Source: Listeria rocourtiae FSL F6-920 (lineage in GTDB: Bacteria > Bacillota > Bacilli > Lactobacillales > Listeriaceae). Taken from it: DNA of 64,000 bases. Location of the stretch: NCBI RefSeq assembly GCF_000525975.1, contig NZ_AODK01000003.1:1-64000 (forward strand), written 5' to 3'. Position numbers and translations under genes: made by a program. Every line of letters starts with the position of its first letter. The first letter of the stretch is position 1. Below, one piece after another: positions 52,195 to 63,051 of the stretch. Under the pieces are notes generated by a model, which ran no database searches, was not told the origin of the DNA, and was given only the letters and a program-made list of their open reading frames with translations.

Positions 52195-53010
52195 TTATCC
52201 AAAATTCCCTGATATATAATCCTGTGTTTGCTTGTTCGATGGTTTCGTAAACAATGTCCCTGTATCACTCACTTCTACTACTTTTCCAAGATAAAAAAAG
52301 GCGGTGTGATCTGATACGCGCGCAGCTTGTTGCATATTGTGCGTCACGATAATAATCGTATATTTCCTCTTCAATTCGTGAATTAAATCTTCTATTTTAC
52401 TGGTGGAAATCGGATCTAGCGCAGATGCTGGCTCGTCAAGTAGTAAAACCTCTGGTTGCATAGCAATGGCGCGGGCAATGCATAAGCGTTGCTGTTGACC
52501 GCCCGATAAGGATAGAGCACTTTTCCCCAAATCATCTTTGACTTCTTCCCAAAGTGCAGCACTACGAAGGCTTTTCTCAACGCGTTCTGCAAGTTCAGCT
52601 TTATTTTTTATACCATGACGCTTCAAACTAAAAGCAATATTTTCAAAAATCGATTTTGTGAAAGGGTTTGGCTTTTGAAAGACCATCCCGATTTCTTTTC
52701 TAACATTGTATAAATCGACTTCTTTGCGGTTAATATTAATGCCATTATACAAAATTTCGCCTTCCATTCGACAGCCATCAATCTCATCGTTCATTCGATT
52801 TAATGCGCGAAGATACGTCGACTTTCCGCATCCAGATGGACCGATAAGTGCCGTCACTTGGTTTTCATGGAATTCTAAATCAACACCTTGAATCGCGTGG
52901 TTGTCACCGTAATAGACGTGCAAATCATTGGTTGCCATCGCGGGCGCGCCTGCTGTTACGATTTCCTCAGTTTCATTTATCGCGAACGGTATATTAGTAG
53001 TTGCCATCAT
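52195..53010 (-). CDS. pstB: Phosphate ABC transporter ATPase PstB (first copy)
   Basis: 271 residues. Walker [21 protein letters not shown], signature [17 protein letters not shown], Walker [14 protein letters not shown]. The first 25 residues ([18 protein letters not shown]) are an extension beyond the ABC core, so a later start at [11 protein letters not shown] is possible. It follows pstA by 27 nt and energises phosphate import. Confidence 0.95.
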   Translation of the reverse strand: MMATTNIPFAINETEEIVTAGAPAMATNDLHVYYGDNHAIQGVDLEFHENQVTALIGPSGCGKSTYLRALNRMNDEIDGCRMEGEILYNGININRKEVDLYNVRKEIGMVFQKPNPFTKSIFENIAFSLKRHGIKNKAELAERVEKSLRSAALWEEVKDDLGKSALSLSGGQQQRLCIARAIAMQPEVLLLDEPASALDPISTSKIEDLIHELKRKYTIIIVTHNMQQAARVSDHTAFFYLGKVVEVSDTGTLFTKPSNKQTQDYISGNFG

Positions 53011-53037
53011 TTTACAAAACTCCTTTTGTCCGCCAAA

Positions 53038-53922
53038 TCAGGAAGACGTCATCTTTTTGAATACGTATTTCCCTAGAATGCGGGCTAAAATATTGAAAAG
53101 TAGCACGGAAAGAATGAGTACAGCGGATGCTCCCGCAGAGACAGCTGCTGCGTCTGGCATTATTCCTTCCCCATTAATTTTCCAAATGTGAACGGCAAGT
53201 GTTTCTGCTGGGCGGAAAATGTTGAGTGGCGATGTCGGATTCATGGGATTCCAATCTCCGAAATTAAGCGTTGGTGTACTTTGCCCAGCAGTGTAGATTA
53301 ATGCGGCTGCTTCACCAAACACACGTCCCGCGGCCAAAATAACACCGGTTACGATTGCTGGAAGTGCGGCTGGAACTAGAACGCGTGTTATCGTTTCCCA
53401 GCGCGACAAGCCTAATGCAAGCCCTGCTTCTCGTTGTGTATTGGGAATAGCATTTAGTGCTTCCTCAATGACACGAATAAGTAGCGGTAGATTAAAGATG
53501 GTTAGCGTAAGCGCTCCAGAAATAACTGAGAAGCTCCACCCCATCTGCAACACGAAAATTAAGAAGCCGAATAATCCTACTACGATTGATGGCAGAGAAG
53601 ATAGAACTTCGATTGTTGTTCGAATGAAGTCTGTCAGCCAATTTTTGCGGGCATATTCTGCCATATAAATGCCGGCACCGAGCGCAATTGGTACAGATAA
53701 AATCATCGTTATTAGTAGCATGTAGAAAGAGTTCCAGATTTCTGGCCCAATTCCGCCACCCGCTTTAAACGATTCTGGTGGAGAGGTAAGGAAGTGCCAA
53801 CTTAAATGTGGTACACCACGAACTAAAATATAACCGAGTAATCCAGCCAAAATGACGACAATAAGTAGTGCGATGAAATAAAAAACTCCTGTCGCGATTT
53901 TATCTTTTGTTTTTACATTCAT
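53038..53922 (-). CDS. pstA: Phosphate ABC transporter permease PstA
   Basis: 294 residues, six membrane segments. The permease coupling loop is EALNAIPNTQREAGLALG, followed by VFGEAAALIYTAG. The start overlaps the pstC stop by 4 nt. It forms the membrane channel with PstC. Confidence 0.96.
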   Translation of the reverse strand: MNVKTKDKIATGVFYFIALLIVVILAGLLGYILVRGVPHLSWHFLTSPPESFKAGGGIGPEIWNSFYMLLITMILSVPIALGAGIYMAEYARKNWLTDFIRTTIEVLSSLPSIVVGLFGFLIFVLQMGWSFSVISGALTLTIFNLPLLIRVIEEALNAIPNTQREAGLALGLSRWETITRVLVPAALPAIVTGVILAAGRVFGEAAALIYTAGQSTPTLNFGDWNPMNPTSPLNIFRPAETLAVHIWKINGEGIMPDAAAVSAGASAVLILSVLLFNILARILGKYVFKKMTSS

Positions 53923-54840
53923 TTGACTTTCCTCCTACGGCCGATGAAGCGAATCATAATGATAAAGAACAGTGACATAGCCAGCAGCACCATTGCTAGC
54001 GACCAAAGCACGTTATTTTCAAGTGTTCCCATCACGGTATTTCCCATTCCCATTGTTAAAATACTAGTTAACGTGGATGCCGGTTCGAATAACGAAGTCG
54101 GTATAACCACGGAGTTTCCGATAACCATTTGTACAGCCAGTGCTTCACCAAACGCGCGCGCCATTCCGAAAACGACAGCAGTTAAAATACCTGGACGTGC
54201 GCTGCGCAGAATTACTTTCCAAATCGTTTGCCACCGTGTTGCACCTAGCGCAAGTGAAGCCTCACGATAATGCCGTGGTACCGAATGAATCGCATCCACT
54301 GTTAAACTGGTTACAGTCGGCAAAATCATGACAGTCAAAACTACCGTCGCCGCTGCAATCCCAAAGCCACTTCCCGAAATATGTTCCCTAATAAACGGAA
54401 CAACAACACTGAGTCCAATAAAACCGTAAACAACGGACGGAATCCCAACGAGCAACTCCATAACCGGTTGTAATATTTTCTTACCAAACTTCGGTGATAT
54501 TTCCACCATAAAAATAGCGGCGCCAATTGCGAGTGGAGCAGCGATACAAGCTGCAAGTAAAGTCACGCCAAAAGAACCAAGAATCATCGGCAAGGCACCA
54601 ACGAGTGGATTTCCAGCCACGTCTATTTTAGAAGGGTTCCAATCTGTTCCTGTGATAAAGTCAACGAACGAAACGTTATTGACAAAAAAAAGTAGCCAGT
54701 CCTTTCGAGATAACAAAGAAAAGAATGGATGCCGCTGCAATCACCATGATGCTGATGCAGATAAACGTTATGATTTTCCCTCTTTTTTCAAGACGGGCCT
54801 TTTTGGAGGTTTGCGTTAATGCTTTTTCTCGTGCTTCCAC
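53919..54840 (-). CDS. pstC: Phosphate ABC transporter permease PstC, frameshifted
   Basis: The start is a GTG at 54840 (VEAREKALTQ), with AAAGGAG upstream. Removing one base from A8 at 54684-54691 joins SKGLATFF to VNNVSFVDF and gives about 306 residues. The coupling loop is DAIHSVPRHYREASLALGAT, and FGEALAVQMVIG follows. An essential-type uptake gene broken at a homopolymer is strong evidence for a sequence error. Confidence 0.93.
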
Positions 54841-54936
54841 TGCGTAGACTCCTTTCCAATGCTGAGCTCTATTAGGCCCAACAAGCGGGTTTGCGCCCAC
54901 TTCTATACTTAGAAGTAGACGCCTCCCTAATATATT

Positions 54937-55836
54937 TTATTTCACGTCTGTGATATTTCCTTTAGCGTCACGTTCCACTTTCATGGAGTGAATCGATTGG
55001 TAACCTAATTGGGGCACCAAGTCATTTTGAACTTCTTTGCTTGTGATGTAAGCTAGGAATTGCTTCGTCAAGCCTGTCGCTTCACCGTTTGTATACATAT
55101 GCTCATAAGCCCAAATTTTCCAATCATTTGTTGCTACGTTGTCTTCTGTTGGCTTCACATTATCAAGTGATAGCCCTTGAATCGAATCGTCAATGTAAGA
55201 GAATGCTAGGTAACTAATTGCTCCTGGTGTTTCACTTACAATTTTACGAACCGTACCTGAGGAATCTTGCTCTTGTGCTTTGACTGGAGTTGCGCCATCT
55301 AAGCCCCATTTTTCAAAAGTCGCACGCGTTCCGCTTCCTTCTGCACGATTAATGATTGTAATTTTTTGATCCTTACCGCCAACATCTTTCCAGTTTGTAA
55401 TTTTTCCTGTGAAGATGTCGATTAATTGCTGTTTAGATATATTTTTTACGCCAGCGTCTTTGTTAACGACCGGAGCCATTCCGACTACTGCTACTCTGTG
55501 GTCTACTAATTTTGAAGCATCAACGCCATCTTTTTCTTCAGCGAAAACATCTGAGTTACCAATATCCACAGCGCCTTGTTGCACTTGCGTTAGGCCAGTA
55601 CCAGATCCGCCACCTTGTACGTTGATTTGTGCTTTAGGATTTTCAGCTGTGAATTGTTTCGAAGCAGCCTCAACAAGAGGTTGTAGTGCCGTTGAACCGA
55701 CCGCCGTAATTGAACCAGAAACTTCTTTACTATCTCCATTAGCCTTATCTGATGATGTACTTGAATTCCCACATCCTGCTATAATCATTGTGAATGCTGC
55801 AATAACAGCTACTAATCCTAAAAATCTCTTCTTCAT
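54937..55836 (-). CDS. pstS: Phosphate-binding lipoprotein PstS
   Basis: 299 residues. The lipoprotein signal has the lipobox IIAGC. Phosphate-site features are GSTALQPLVEA, GGGSGTGLTQV and NRAEGSGTRATFEKW. It captures phosphate outside the membrane for PstCAB. First gene of the pst operon; PhoP control is expected, but I did not find unambiguous Pho boxes. Confidence 0.96.
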   Translation of the reverse strand: MKKRFLGLVAVIAAFTMIIAGCGNSSTSSDKANGDSKEVSGSITAVGSTALQPLVEAASKQFTAENPKAQINVQGGGSGTGLTQVQQGAVDIGNSDVFAEEKDGVDASKLVDHRVAVVGMAPVVNKDAGVKNISKQQLIDIFTGKITNWKDVGGKDQKITIINRAEGSGTRATFEKWGLDGATPVKAQEQDSSGTVRKIVSETPGAISYLAFSYIDDSIQGLSLDNVKPTEDNVATNDWKIWAYEHMYTNGEATGLTKQFLAYITSKEVQNDLVPQLGYQSIHSMKVERDAKGNITDVK

Positions 55837-55994
55837 GAATTGTAAACCACCTTTTTTATCGATTTAACTTACAAACTTACTATACCTCTAAAGAATTAAG
55901 GGGTTATGTAGCTAATGTTAAGAGAATGTAAAGATGATGATTATGTAAAATTTATAAAAAATGGATGACAAAATAAAAGAGTTTGAGGCAAAAC

Positions 55995-56095
55995 TCAAGG
56001 CAAGCTAAAAATCGCCCTACCCTTTATCTGGGTAAGACGAAGATTATGCTAGACACAAATCGAGCGCTTGCCGCCGATTTATTTGAGTTAGGTCC
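55995..56095. repeat. Dispersed palindromic element, copy 3 (short, core deleted)
   Basis: Has the left hairpin region of copy 1 (GGGTAAGACGAAGATTATGCT) in similar form, then ACACAAATCGAGCG joined directly to CTTGCCGCCGATTTATTTG, the right end of copy 1. The whole core and inner inverted repeats are missing. It lies between pstS and phoR. Confidence 0.78.
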
Positions 56096-56111
56096 CATCT
56101 CCTCATTCTTA

Positions 56112-57886
56112 TTATTTAGGGAGTATTACAGTAAATGTTGTGCCGGATCCTTCAATACTTTCCACTTTAATCTGACCACCACAACTCTCAACAATATGCT
56201 TCACAATAGAAAGCCCAAGTCCAGTTCCTCCCGAATGTCTACTACGAGCACGATCTACCCGATAAAAACGTTCAAAAATCCGATCAATATCTTTGGCTGG
56301 AATACCAATCCCGTTATCCGTAACAGTTATTGCAATCGTATCATTAGCTTGATTTTCCGTTATACCGACCGAAACTTTTCCATTTTGTGGCGTGTAAACA
56401 ATCGCATTTGAAATGAGGTTAATCAGGATTTGTTGCAGTCGATCACGCTCAGCTTGAATAATAATTGGTGATACCAATTTCGGCGACACGAGCTGGATCT
56501 CTTTTTCCAGAGCCACCAGGCGAACCGTATCCATCGTTGTAATTATAACATCTTCCACATCTACCTGTTCCAAATTCATCGACACATGCTTCTGCTCAAT
56601 CCGTGACAATTCCAAAATATCCATAATTAAACGGTGCAAACGGTCACTTTCCTCTTTTATGATTGTAAGGAATTTCTTGAGTAGCGCCTCATCATACATC
56701 GCTCCATCGAGTAACGTTTCTGCAAAGCCTTTCAATGCTGTAACTGGCGTTTTTAATTCATGCGAAACATTCGCGACAAACTCAGAGCGTACATTTTCCA
56801 GTCGCCTAATTTCCGTAATATCATGAAGTAGCACAATCACTCCCGTAATATTACCTGTTTTGGATAGAATTGGCGAAACGCTTGCATCCAAAATAAGCTC
56901 CCGGGGGAAATAGATTGTAATTTCTTCTTGTTGAAATACTTTTTGTTCCAGACATTGATCTACGAGTTGCGCCAAAGCAAAACTTTTCAAAACTTCATAA
57001 TACGCTTTTCCTGTAAGACCTTTTTCGCCGATAATCTTCTCCATCATTGGATTTACCATAACGATAAACTTTTTTTTGGTCAATTAGCATAACACCGCTA
57101 ACCAAATTTTGTACGATACCGCTAAGCCGCTGCTGGTTGAGCTCGATTTCCTGCATTTGCTTCTCTAAGCTTTGCGCTAATTGATTCACACTAACCGATA
57201 AATCCTGCAATTCGCCACTCGTTTTGCCAGTAATTCTGCTGTAATAACGATTATTAGCCAAATCCATTGACACATCAATAATTTCGTTGACCGGACGCGT
57301 AATCCGGCGCGCAATCACCGCACTTATAAAACCTATAAACACAAGCGCCAAACCAAAAATCAAACTTAGGCTGAGCCATAATTGGTTCACTGCTTTTTCT
57401 ACAGACTCCAATGAGATCGAAATTCTTAACACGCCATCCGTCATACCGCTATGCGTGATTGGAACCGCGACATAGAGCATGCTATAGCCAAGCGTCGAGC
57501 TTTTTCGCGTCGCAATCCCGACATCTCTTCCCTGCTCCAAAACTTCCTTAACCTCTGGACGGTCCATATGACTCCCCAAACTATGAGGATCTTCCTTCGT
57601 ATCCGCAACAACATACCCAGACTGATCAATCACCGTAATCCGAGCGCCAATTTTATCCTCGAGCGGTTTCAAATCTGCCTGAATTTTATCTGCATTCTGA
57701 TCCAAGTCTATATCTTCCAATTTCGTCGTTGTCAGCAAAATTTGAGCATCATCCTGTAATTGACTTTCCTTCATATTCAAATAAACACTCTTCATCAATT
57801 CTCCTGAAAAAAAGCCAACAATCACCATGACAATGAAAAATAAGATAAAAAAAAGACAGCCCAATTTTCAGCCATAATTTTTTCAT
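56112..57886 (-). CDS. phoR: Phosphate sensor histidine kinase PhoR, two frameshifts
   Basis: The start is ATG 57886, overlapping the phoP stop (ATGA). Repairing A8 at 57847-57854 restores MKKLWLKIGLSFFILFF, and T8 at 57070-57077 restores MLIDQKKFIVMVNP. The repaired protein is about 590 residues. Features: a membrane helix, extracellular domain, second helix and HAMP (VIARRITRPVNEI), PAS, then H-box FVANVSHELKTPVTALKGF and ATPase motifs NLISNAIVYTP, DNGIGIP and GGTGLGLSI. It responds to phosphate limitation. Confidence 0.94.
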
Positions 57887-58596
57887 GATTTCACGTTCTC
57901 CATCTTATAGCCAAAACCACGAATCGTCTTAATATAGCGTGGTTGCTTTGTATCTGTCTCAATTTTATCGCGTAAATGACTCACATGAACATCCACAATC
58001 CGCGTCTCACCAATATAATCATAATTCCAAACCGCGTCCAGCAGCTGATCTCGCGAGAAAACTTTACCTCGATGATTTGCCAAATATACCAACAACTCAA
58101 ATTCTTTCGGCGTCAAGTCTAGCAGTTCGTCCTGCAAGTACACCTCATAACTATCCGTCAAAATTTTCAACTCACCGATCTGTAACGCTTTCTCTTTCTG
58201 TGCATCCTCTGGCTCCACATCTGAGGCTTTCCCTGCACTTCTACGCAAAATCGCCTTAATTCGCGCCACCACTTCGCGCGGACTAAATGGTTTCGTCAAA
58301 TAATCATCCGCGCCAAGCTCCAGACCAATAATTTTATCCAATTCGTCATCTTTTGCCGTTAACATCAAAATCGGTGTCTCCACCTTATCTTGACGCAACT
58401 GTTTACAAACCTCGATCCCGTCCATTTCTGGTAACATCAAATCGAGTACAATTAAATCCGGTTTTTCTGACAAAGCAAGTTCATATCCGGTTCTACCATC
58501 TTCCGCCGTAACTACATCAAAGCCAGCCTTTTCAATGTTAAATTGCAGTAAAGTTACAATAGAAGACTCATCATCTACTACTAAAATCTTGGTCAA
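57883..58596 (-). CDS. phoP: Response regulator PhoP
   Basis: About 237 residues from a TTG start at 58596 (TKILVVDDESS follows), 8 nt after GGGAGG. An ATG 21 nt earlier contains that ribosome site and is unlikely. The receiver has DLIVLDLMLPEMDG (phospho-Asp) and MLTAKDDE. The OmpR-type winged helix is LTPKEFELLVYLANHRGKV, with RIVDVHVSHLRDKIE. It activates pst and other phosphate-starvation genes. Confidence 0.94.
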   Translation of the reverse strand: MTKILVVDDESSIVTLLQFNIEKAGFDVVTAEDGRTGYELALSEKPDLIVLDLMLPEMDGIEVCKQLRQDKVETPILMLTAKDDELDKIIGLELGADDYLTKPFSPREVVARIKAILRRSAGKASDVEPEDAQKEKALQIGELKILTDSYEVYLQDELLDLTPKEFELLVYLANHRGKVFSRDQLLDAVWNYDYIGETRIVDVHVSHLRDKIETDTKQPRYIKTIRGFGYKMENVKS

Positions 58597-58789
58597 TGCT
58601 CTTTCCTCCCCATTCATAACATTCGGCCTTTACAATCCTGCCACAGCTTTGTTATGTACTCTCCTACTAAAATATAGCACGATTTCATCTTTATCGGTTA
58701 GAATACGATCACTCTTAACACAATCTTAAAATTCAGGTTCGAAATCGCCATCGTATAAGTTCCATTCTAATATTCGCATACAAATTACT

Positions 58790-59964
58790 TTACTCCACCA
58801 TGAACAGTCCGAGTTCGAATGAGTCTTCTTCGTAGAGAGCGGTTTGGACAATTCGTGGCTCGCCTTGGTTATCGCGAACTTTTAGTTTGCAGTAAGCCCG
58901 GTTTTCGTTTAAAGCTTCGTATAAGTCTTCACGATTTAAGACAACTTTCCCATTTACCTCCATAATAACTTCCCCTGCTAAAATTTCCATCCGGCTTGCT
59001 GGTGTATCTTCCCTTGCCCCCAGAACCATGATGCCGTCTTTTTGTGGCGTAAACTTGAATGCTGCGCTTTGCTCTTCGTTACGATGATGGTAGGAAACCC
59101 ATAGACGACCGCCTATTGCTACTACAAATGCAAGCAAACTAACAACTGGAATCACAATGCTTACAATACCTAGAAGTGCGATTAATATTGATAAACTTGT
59201 TACCCGAACTGCAATTTTATGGGTCGCTTCGGCTGGTAATTGTGACTGAATTTGTTGCTGAAAGCCTATAACGATTGGCAATATCATAACTGAAAACGTC
59301 TGGTTCCCAATTTGAAAAATCGGCCACCAATCAAAAAAGTGCTGCAAAACCATGTCCTGGAACAAAGCAAAGTAACGGTAATAGCCATAATCGGCGTAAA
59401 CGAAATGCGCCAATCAATTTTCCACGCCCACTTTTTCGAAGCATCGGGGACGCTTTGGACGCTCCCGAAAACTGAATCAAAAAAGCTTCCACTGCAAGCA
59501 GTAGTGCCAATACAAACACAAGCGCAATCATGAAATTATCAATATATAAATCCCTAATTGGTAGCATCCGATTCTCAAACGGCGCTAGTGACCAATCAAA
59601 GTAATACACTGCATAAAAAAACTAAGCTCGTAATACCAATCGTATAAGCCGTCGAAGCCATTCTGAACAATCCAATCAACAACAAAACAATTAGTACAAC
59701 ATTAAAAATAGCAATCCAACCAATTGTCAAAGAAAACCCTACAAAACCCATCACAATCGATATAGCCAGCCCAAAAATAATTCCCAGCCCAAAGAAGCCT
59801 TTTAGCTCTTGCCAGGGCGAGTGTATCCGAACACGAAATGATTTCCGCTCCCACTTGGTACGGCTAAATCCTGCAAGAATAGTGATTAATATCGAAACGT
59901 ATAACGCAGGCTGCAACAGTATACTGCCAATTCCTTTTACAATTTCTACTATGATTGTTTCCAT
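58790..59964 (-). CDS. minJ: MinJ-like division-site protein with PDZ domain, two frameshifts
   Basis: Three frames form one protein of about 390 residues once A7 at 59615-59621 (LVFYAVYYFDWS) and A6 at 59334-59339 (HGFAALFDWWPIF) lose one base each. Six to eight membrane segments are followed by a C-terminal PDZ domain (GIMVLGAREDTPASRMEIL, then GEVIMEVNGKVVLNREDLYEAL). MinJ links DivIVA to MinCD in Bacillus and Listeria. The start is ATG 59964, near GAGGTG. Confidence 0.85.
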
Positions 59965-59976
59965 CCCATTCACCTC

Positions 59977-61428
59977 TTATAGTATCGGGGAGAGTAACCG
60001 CGACACCGCCTCTTTCACTTTAATCCAAAATGAGCGCTCAGCATAGATTTCCTCTGTCAGCTGGTAAGATTTCAAAATATCCTGCAAGAAAATGTCCTCC
60101 AATTTCTGTGCAATCTTCTTCTCATACATAAACGCATTCACTTCAAAATTCAATCTAAAACTCCGAAAATCCATATTTGCCGTTCCTACAGAGGCTATTT
60201 CACCATCTACGACCATTGTTTTTGCATGAATAAATCCATTGTCATAAATATAAACTTTTGCACCACTTTCAATCAATTCGCCACAATAACTCGTCGTTGC
60301 ACGGTAAACAAACGCGTGATCTGGCTTATTAGGAATCATCAAACGCACATCCACCCCAGAGAGCGAGGCAATTTTCAAAGCTTCCAGTAAACTCGCATCT
60401 GGAATGATATACGGTGATTGTAAATAAATCGACTTCTTCGCCGAGTTTATCATCTTAATATAACCGTACTTAATCTGTTGCCATTCCGAATCTGGTCCGC
60501 TTGAAACAATCTGCATACTCGTCTGCCCTTTTCCATGAAAGCTAGGAAAATAGCGCGTTTGATAATCTAATTTCTGACTAGTCGATGAGGCCGAATTCCA
60601 GTCCATAATATAACGCGTCTGCATAGCAAAAACAGCCTTTCCACGAACCCGGAGATGTGTATCGCGCCAATATCCAAAACTATCATCAAATCCAAGGTAT
60701 TCATCCCCAACATTAAATCCACCAATGTATCCAATTTCCCCATCGATAATCGCTAACTTACGATGATTTCGATAGTTCAATCGGAAGTTTATCAATGGCA
60801 ACTTTGAAGGAAAGAACGGCCACACTTTCACGCCACTTTGTTTCAATTTATTCCAAAAAGCTTTCTTTGTTGTCCGACAGCCCATTGCATCATAAAGCAC
60901 ACGCACATCTAGGCCCTCGTTTGCCTTTTTAATTAGCGCCTCCTGTAAGCGATGCCCAAGCGTATCCGAATGAATAATATAATAAATCAAATGAATGTGA
61001 TTCTTCGCCTTTGCTATATCCTGCATCAACGCATCAAACTTCTCATGACCATCCGTAAAAATAGTCACTTCATTGTCCTGTGTCAAAATCGCGCCATCAT
61101 TCACTAAAAGTAAATAAATCAAATCTCTATGTTTCGCCACATTCCGATCGCTAAATGGAAACTCTTGCTGCCTAATCATATTAATCTGATTATCGGTTGA
61201 CTCTCGCAGCCCAATTTTTTCTTGTCCTTTCCAGTCGAAAATTTTGCGATGTGAGAGCTTCCTGCCAAATATTAAGTATATAACAAATCCCAGAACAGGT
61301 ATAAAGGTAAGTACAAGTAGCCAAGCCCATGTTGCCGAGGTGTCTCTTCGTTCTAGAAACACCATCATAGCGGCAAAAAACACATTGATTACTAGTAACA
61401 CAATCAGTAATCCCGCAATAATTCCCAT
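59977..61428 (-). CDS. cls: Cardiolipin synthase
   Basis: 483 residues. Two N-terminal membrane helices with a PLDc_N segment (SATWAWLLVLTFIPVLGFVIY in part) precede two HKD motifs, NHRKLAIIDGEIGYIGG and HAKTMVVDGEIASVGTAN. It condenses two phosphatidylglycerols to cardiolipin. It precedes minJ by 12 nt. Confidence 0.96.
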   Translation of the reverse strand: MGIIAGLLIVLLVINVFFAAMMVFLERRDTSATWAWLLVLTFIPVLGFVIYLIFGRKLSHRKIFDWKGQEKIGLRESTDNQINMIRQQEFPFSDRNVAKHRDLIYLLLVNDGAILTQDNEVTIFTDGHEKFDALMQDIAKAKNHIHLIYYIIHSDTLGHRLQEALIKKANEGLDVRVLYDAMGCRTTKKAFWNKLKQSGVKVWPFFPSKLPLINFRLNYRNHRKLAIIDGEIGYIGGFNVGDEYLGFDDSFGYWRDTHLRVRGKAVFAMQTRYIMDWNSASSTSQKLDYQTRYFPSFHGKGQTSMQIVSSGPDSEWQQIKYGYIKMINSAKKSIYLQSPYIIPDASLLEALKIASLSGVDVRLMIPNKPDHAFVYRATTSYCGELIESGAKVYIYDNGFIHAKTMVVDGEIASVGTANMDFRSFRLNFEVNAFMYEKKIAQKLEDIFLQDILKSYQLTEEIYAERSFWIKVKEAVSRLLSPIL

Positions 61429-61503
61429 AATGAACCTCCCAATAATATTGTTACCTTTTAATCATATCATAAATCAGGAGTGAAGTATTGCCTGAATATC
61501 ACC

Positions 61504-61546
61504 AAAAAGCTCGACTAACCGTTAGTGGCTAATCGAGCTTGTTTTT
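61504..61546 (-). terminator. Terminator after the M23 hydrolase
   Basis: AAGCTCGA pairs with TCGAGCTT around an 18-base loop that itself pairs, with T5 on the minus strand. Confidence 0.88.
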
Positions 61547-62918
61547 AAATATAAGGAGATGGATCTACAGGAACACCATTTTTGTGTATTTCAAAGTGAA
61601 GATGCTGGCCTGTTGATTGCCCAGTTGAGCCCATCATTCCAATACCTTGTCCTTGAGAAACACTTTGCCCTGCAACAACCTGTAAGCTACCGGCTCTCAT
61701 ATGACCGTATAGTGTTTGATAGCCATTGCCATGATCAATTTCAACAACATATCCATAGCCACCATAACCGCTACCCGGAGCACCAAAACCAGAGAAAACA
61801 ACTGTTCCACCTGCTGCAGCATAGATTGGTACGCTTCCGCCAGCCGCAATATCTTGACCTTTATGCGACTCATGTTGACCTGTAACAGGATTCGTTCTAT
61901 CACTAAATCCAGATGTAAGAATTCCAGCAGCTGGCTTAATGAACATACCCGTTTGAGAACCCGCACTAATAGATGGAATAGAAATTGTTTCTGGTTCTTC
62001 TTGTGGTGCTGCGGCAGCTGTTTCTGTTCGCGTCACCGCTTTGGATCTTGCTTGTGCTGCAGCTGCTTTGGCAGTAGCTTCCCTTGCTGCGCGTTCTGCA
62101 CTTGCTTTGCGAGCCGCCTCTAATTGTAATTGTGCTTGACGATTTTTCTCCGCTTGAATGTTTCCAGCTATTGTTTGTTCATTCGCTGCTAACTGGCCTT
62201 GTTGCGCTAATAAATCATTCTTTTGTTGCTGCGTTAAATCTTTTTCTGCCGCAATAGCCAAGATTAGCTCATCTTTTTGGCTTTTTTGGCTTTCTAAGTT
62301 ATTTTTAGAAAGCGCGATTTCATTAGATAATTTCTTTAAATTCGCTAATTTTGTCTCTGTTTGCTTTTGCTTAGAGTTCAGAGCATCCTCATCTTCTCGC
62401 TGATCCGTCATAATATCTTTATCCGCGTTGACAAGCGTAGATACTAATGTCGCGCGATCAATAAAATCACTAAAACTATCCGAAGCTAAAATAACATTCA
62501 TATATTCTTGACCATTTCCGTTTATTTGGATAGCACGTGCGCGATCCTTCAATAAATTAAGGCGGTCTTCAATACTTTTTTGCAGCACGGCGATTTCATT
62601 CTTTAATTTACTAACTTCTGCATTGGTTACCGATACCTCTTGTTGCTGTTTTTGTAGCTTCTTATTAGTTTCCGTTATACTTTTGACTAGGCTTTCTAGC
62701 TCTGCAGCTGTTGTTTGTTGTTTTCTTTCTAGAACAGATACTTCATGATCTTTCTCATCAATATGGCTATCTATATTAGAACGCTGTTGTTGAATCGCTT
62801 GTTGTTGTTTTTGTAGTTCATTTAAATCAGCAGCCTTCGCATTAGTTGGCACGAAAGTAAAAAGTCCAACTGCTACAGTAATTGCAAGGCCATTTGCAAG
62901 TAATTTCTTATATGTCAT
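61545..62918 (-). CDS. Secreted coiled-coil M23 peptidoglycan endopeptidase
   Basis: 457 residues. A signal peptide (MTYKKLLANGLAITVAVG to NAKAAD) is followed by a long coiled coil (about 28-270, Gln/Lys/Glu heptads), an Ala-rich linker, and a LytM/M23 domain at about 330-455. The zinc ligands are in HESHKGQDIA, YGHMRAGS and HLHFEIH. The layout is that of PcsB/EnvC- or FtsEX-linked hydrolases. L. monocytogenes has the equivalent next to the P45 gene. Confidence 0.9.
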   Translation of the reverse strand: MTYKKLLANGLAITVAVGLFTFVPTNAKAADLNELQKQQQAIQQQRSNIDSHIDEKDHEVSVLERKQQTTAAELESLVKSITETNKKLQKQQQEVSVTNAEVSKLKNEIAVLQKSIEDRLNLLKDRARAIQINGNGQEYMNVILASDSFSDFIDRATLVSTLVNADKDIMTDQREDEDALNSKQKQTETKLANLKKLSNEIALSKNNLESQKSQKDELILAIAAEKDLTQQQKNDLLAQQGQLAANEQTIAGNIQAEKNRQAQLQLEAARKASAERAAREATAKAAAAQARSKAVTRTETAAAAPQEEPETISIPSISAGSQTGMFIKPAAGILTSGFSDRTNPVTGQHESHKGQDIAAGGSVPIYAAAGGTVVFSGFGAPGSGYGGYGYVVEIDHGNGYQTLYGHMRAGSLQVVAGQSVSQGQGIGMMGSTGQSTGQHLHFEIHKNGVPVDPSPYI

Positions 62919-62975
62919 TCATTATTTCCTCCTAAATCAAATTCGTATATTACTATTTTTACCATGTCGTAAGTT

Positions 62976-63022
62976 AGAAAAAAAAGTACCCTCGTAAAGA
63001 ATTATACAAAGGTACTTTTCTA
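62976..63022 (-). terminator. Terminator after the NlpC/P60 hydrolase
   Basis: AGAAAA and AAGTACC pair with GGTACTT and TTCT around about 20 bases, with a T-rich tail on the minus strand. Confidence 0.85.
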
Positions 63023-63051
63023 TTTTCAAAAATGTTTAATATCATTTAAAA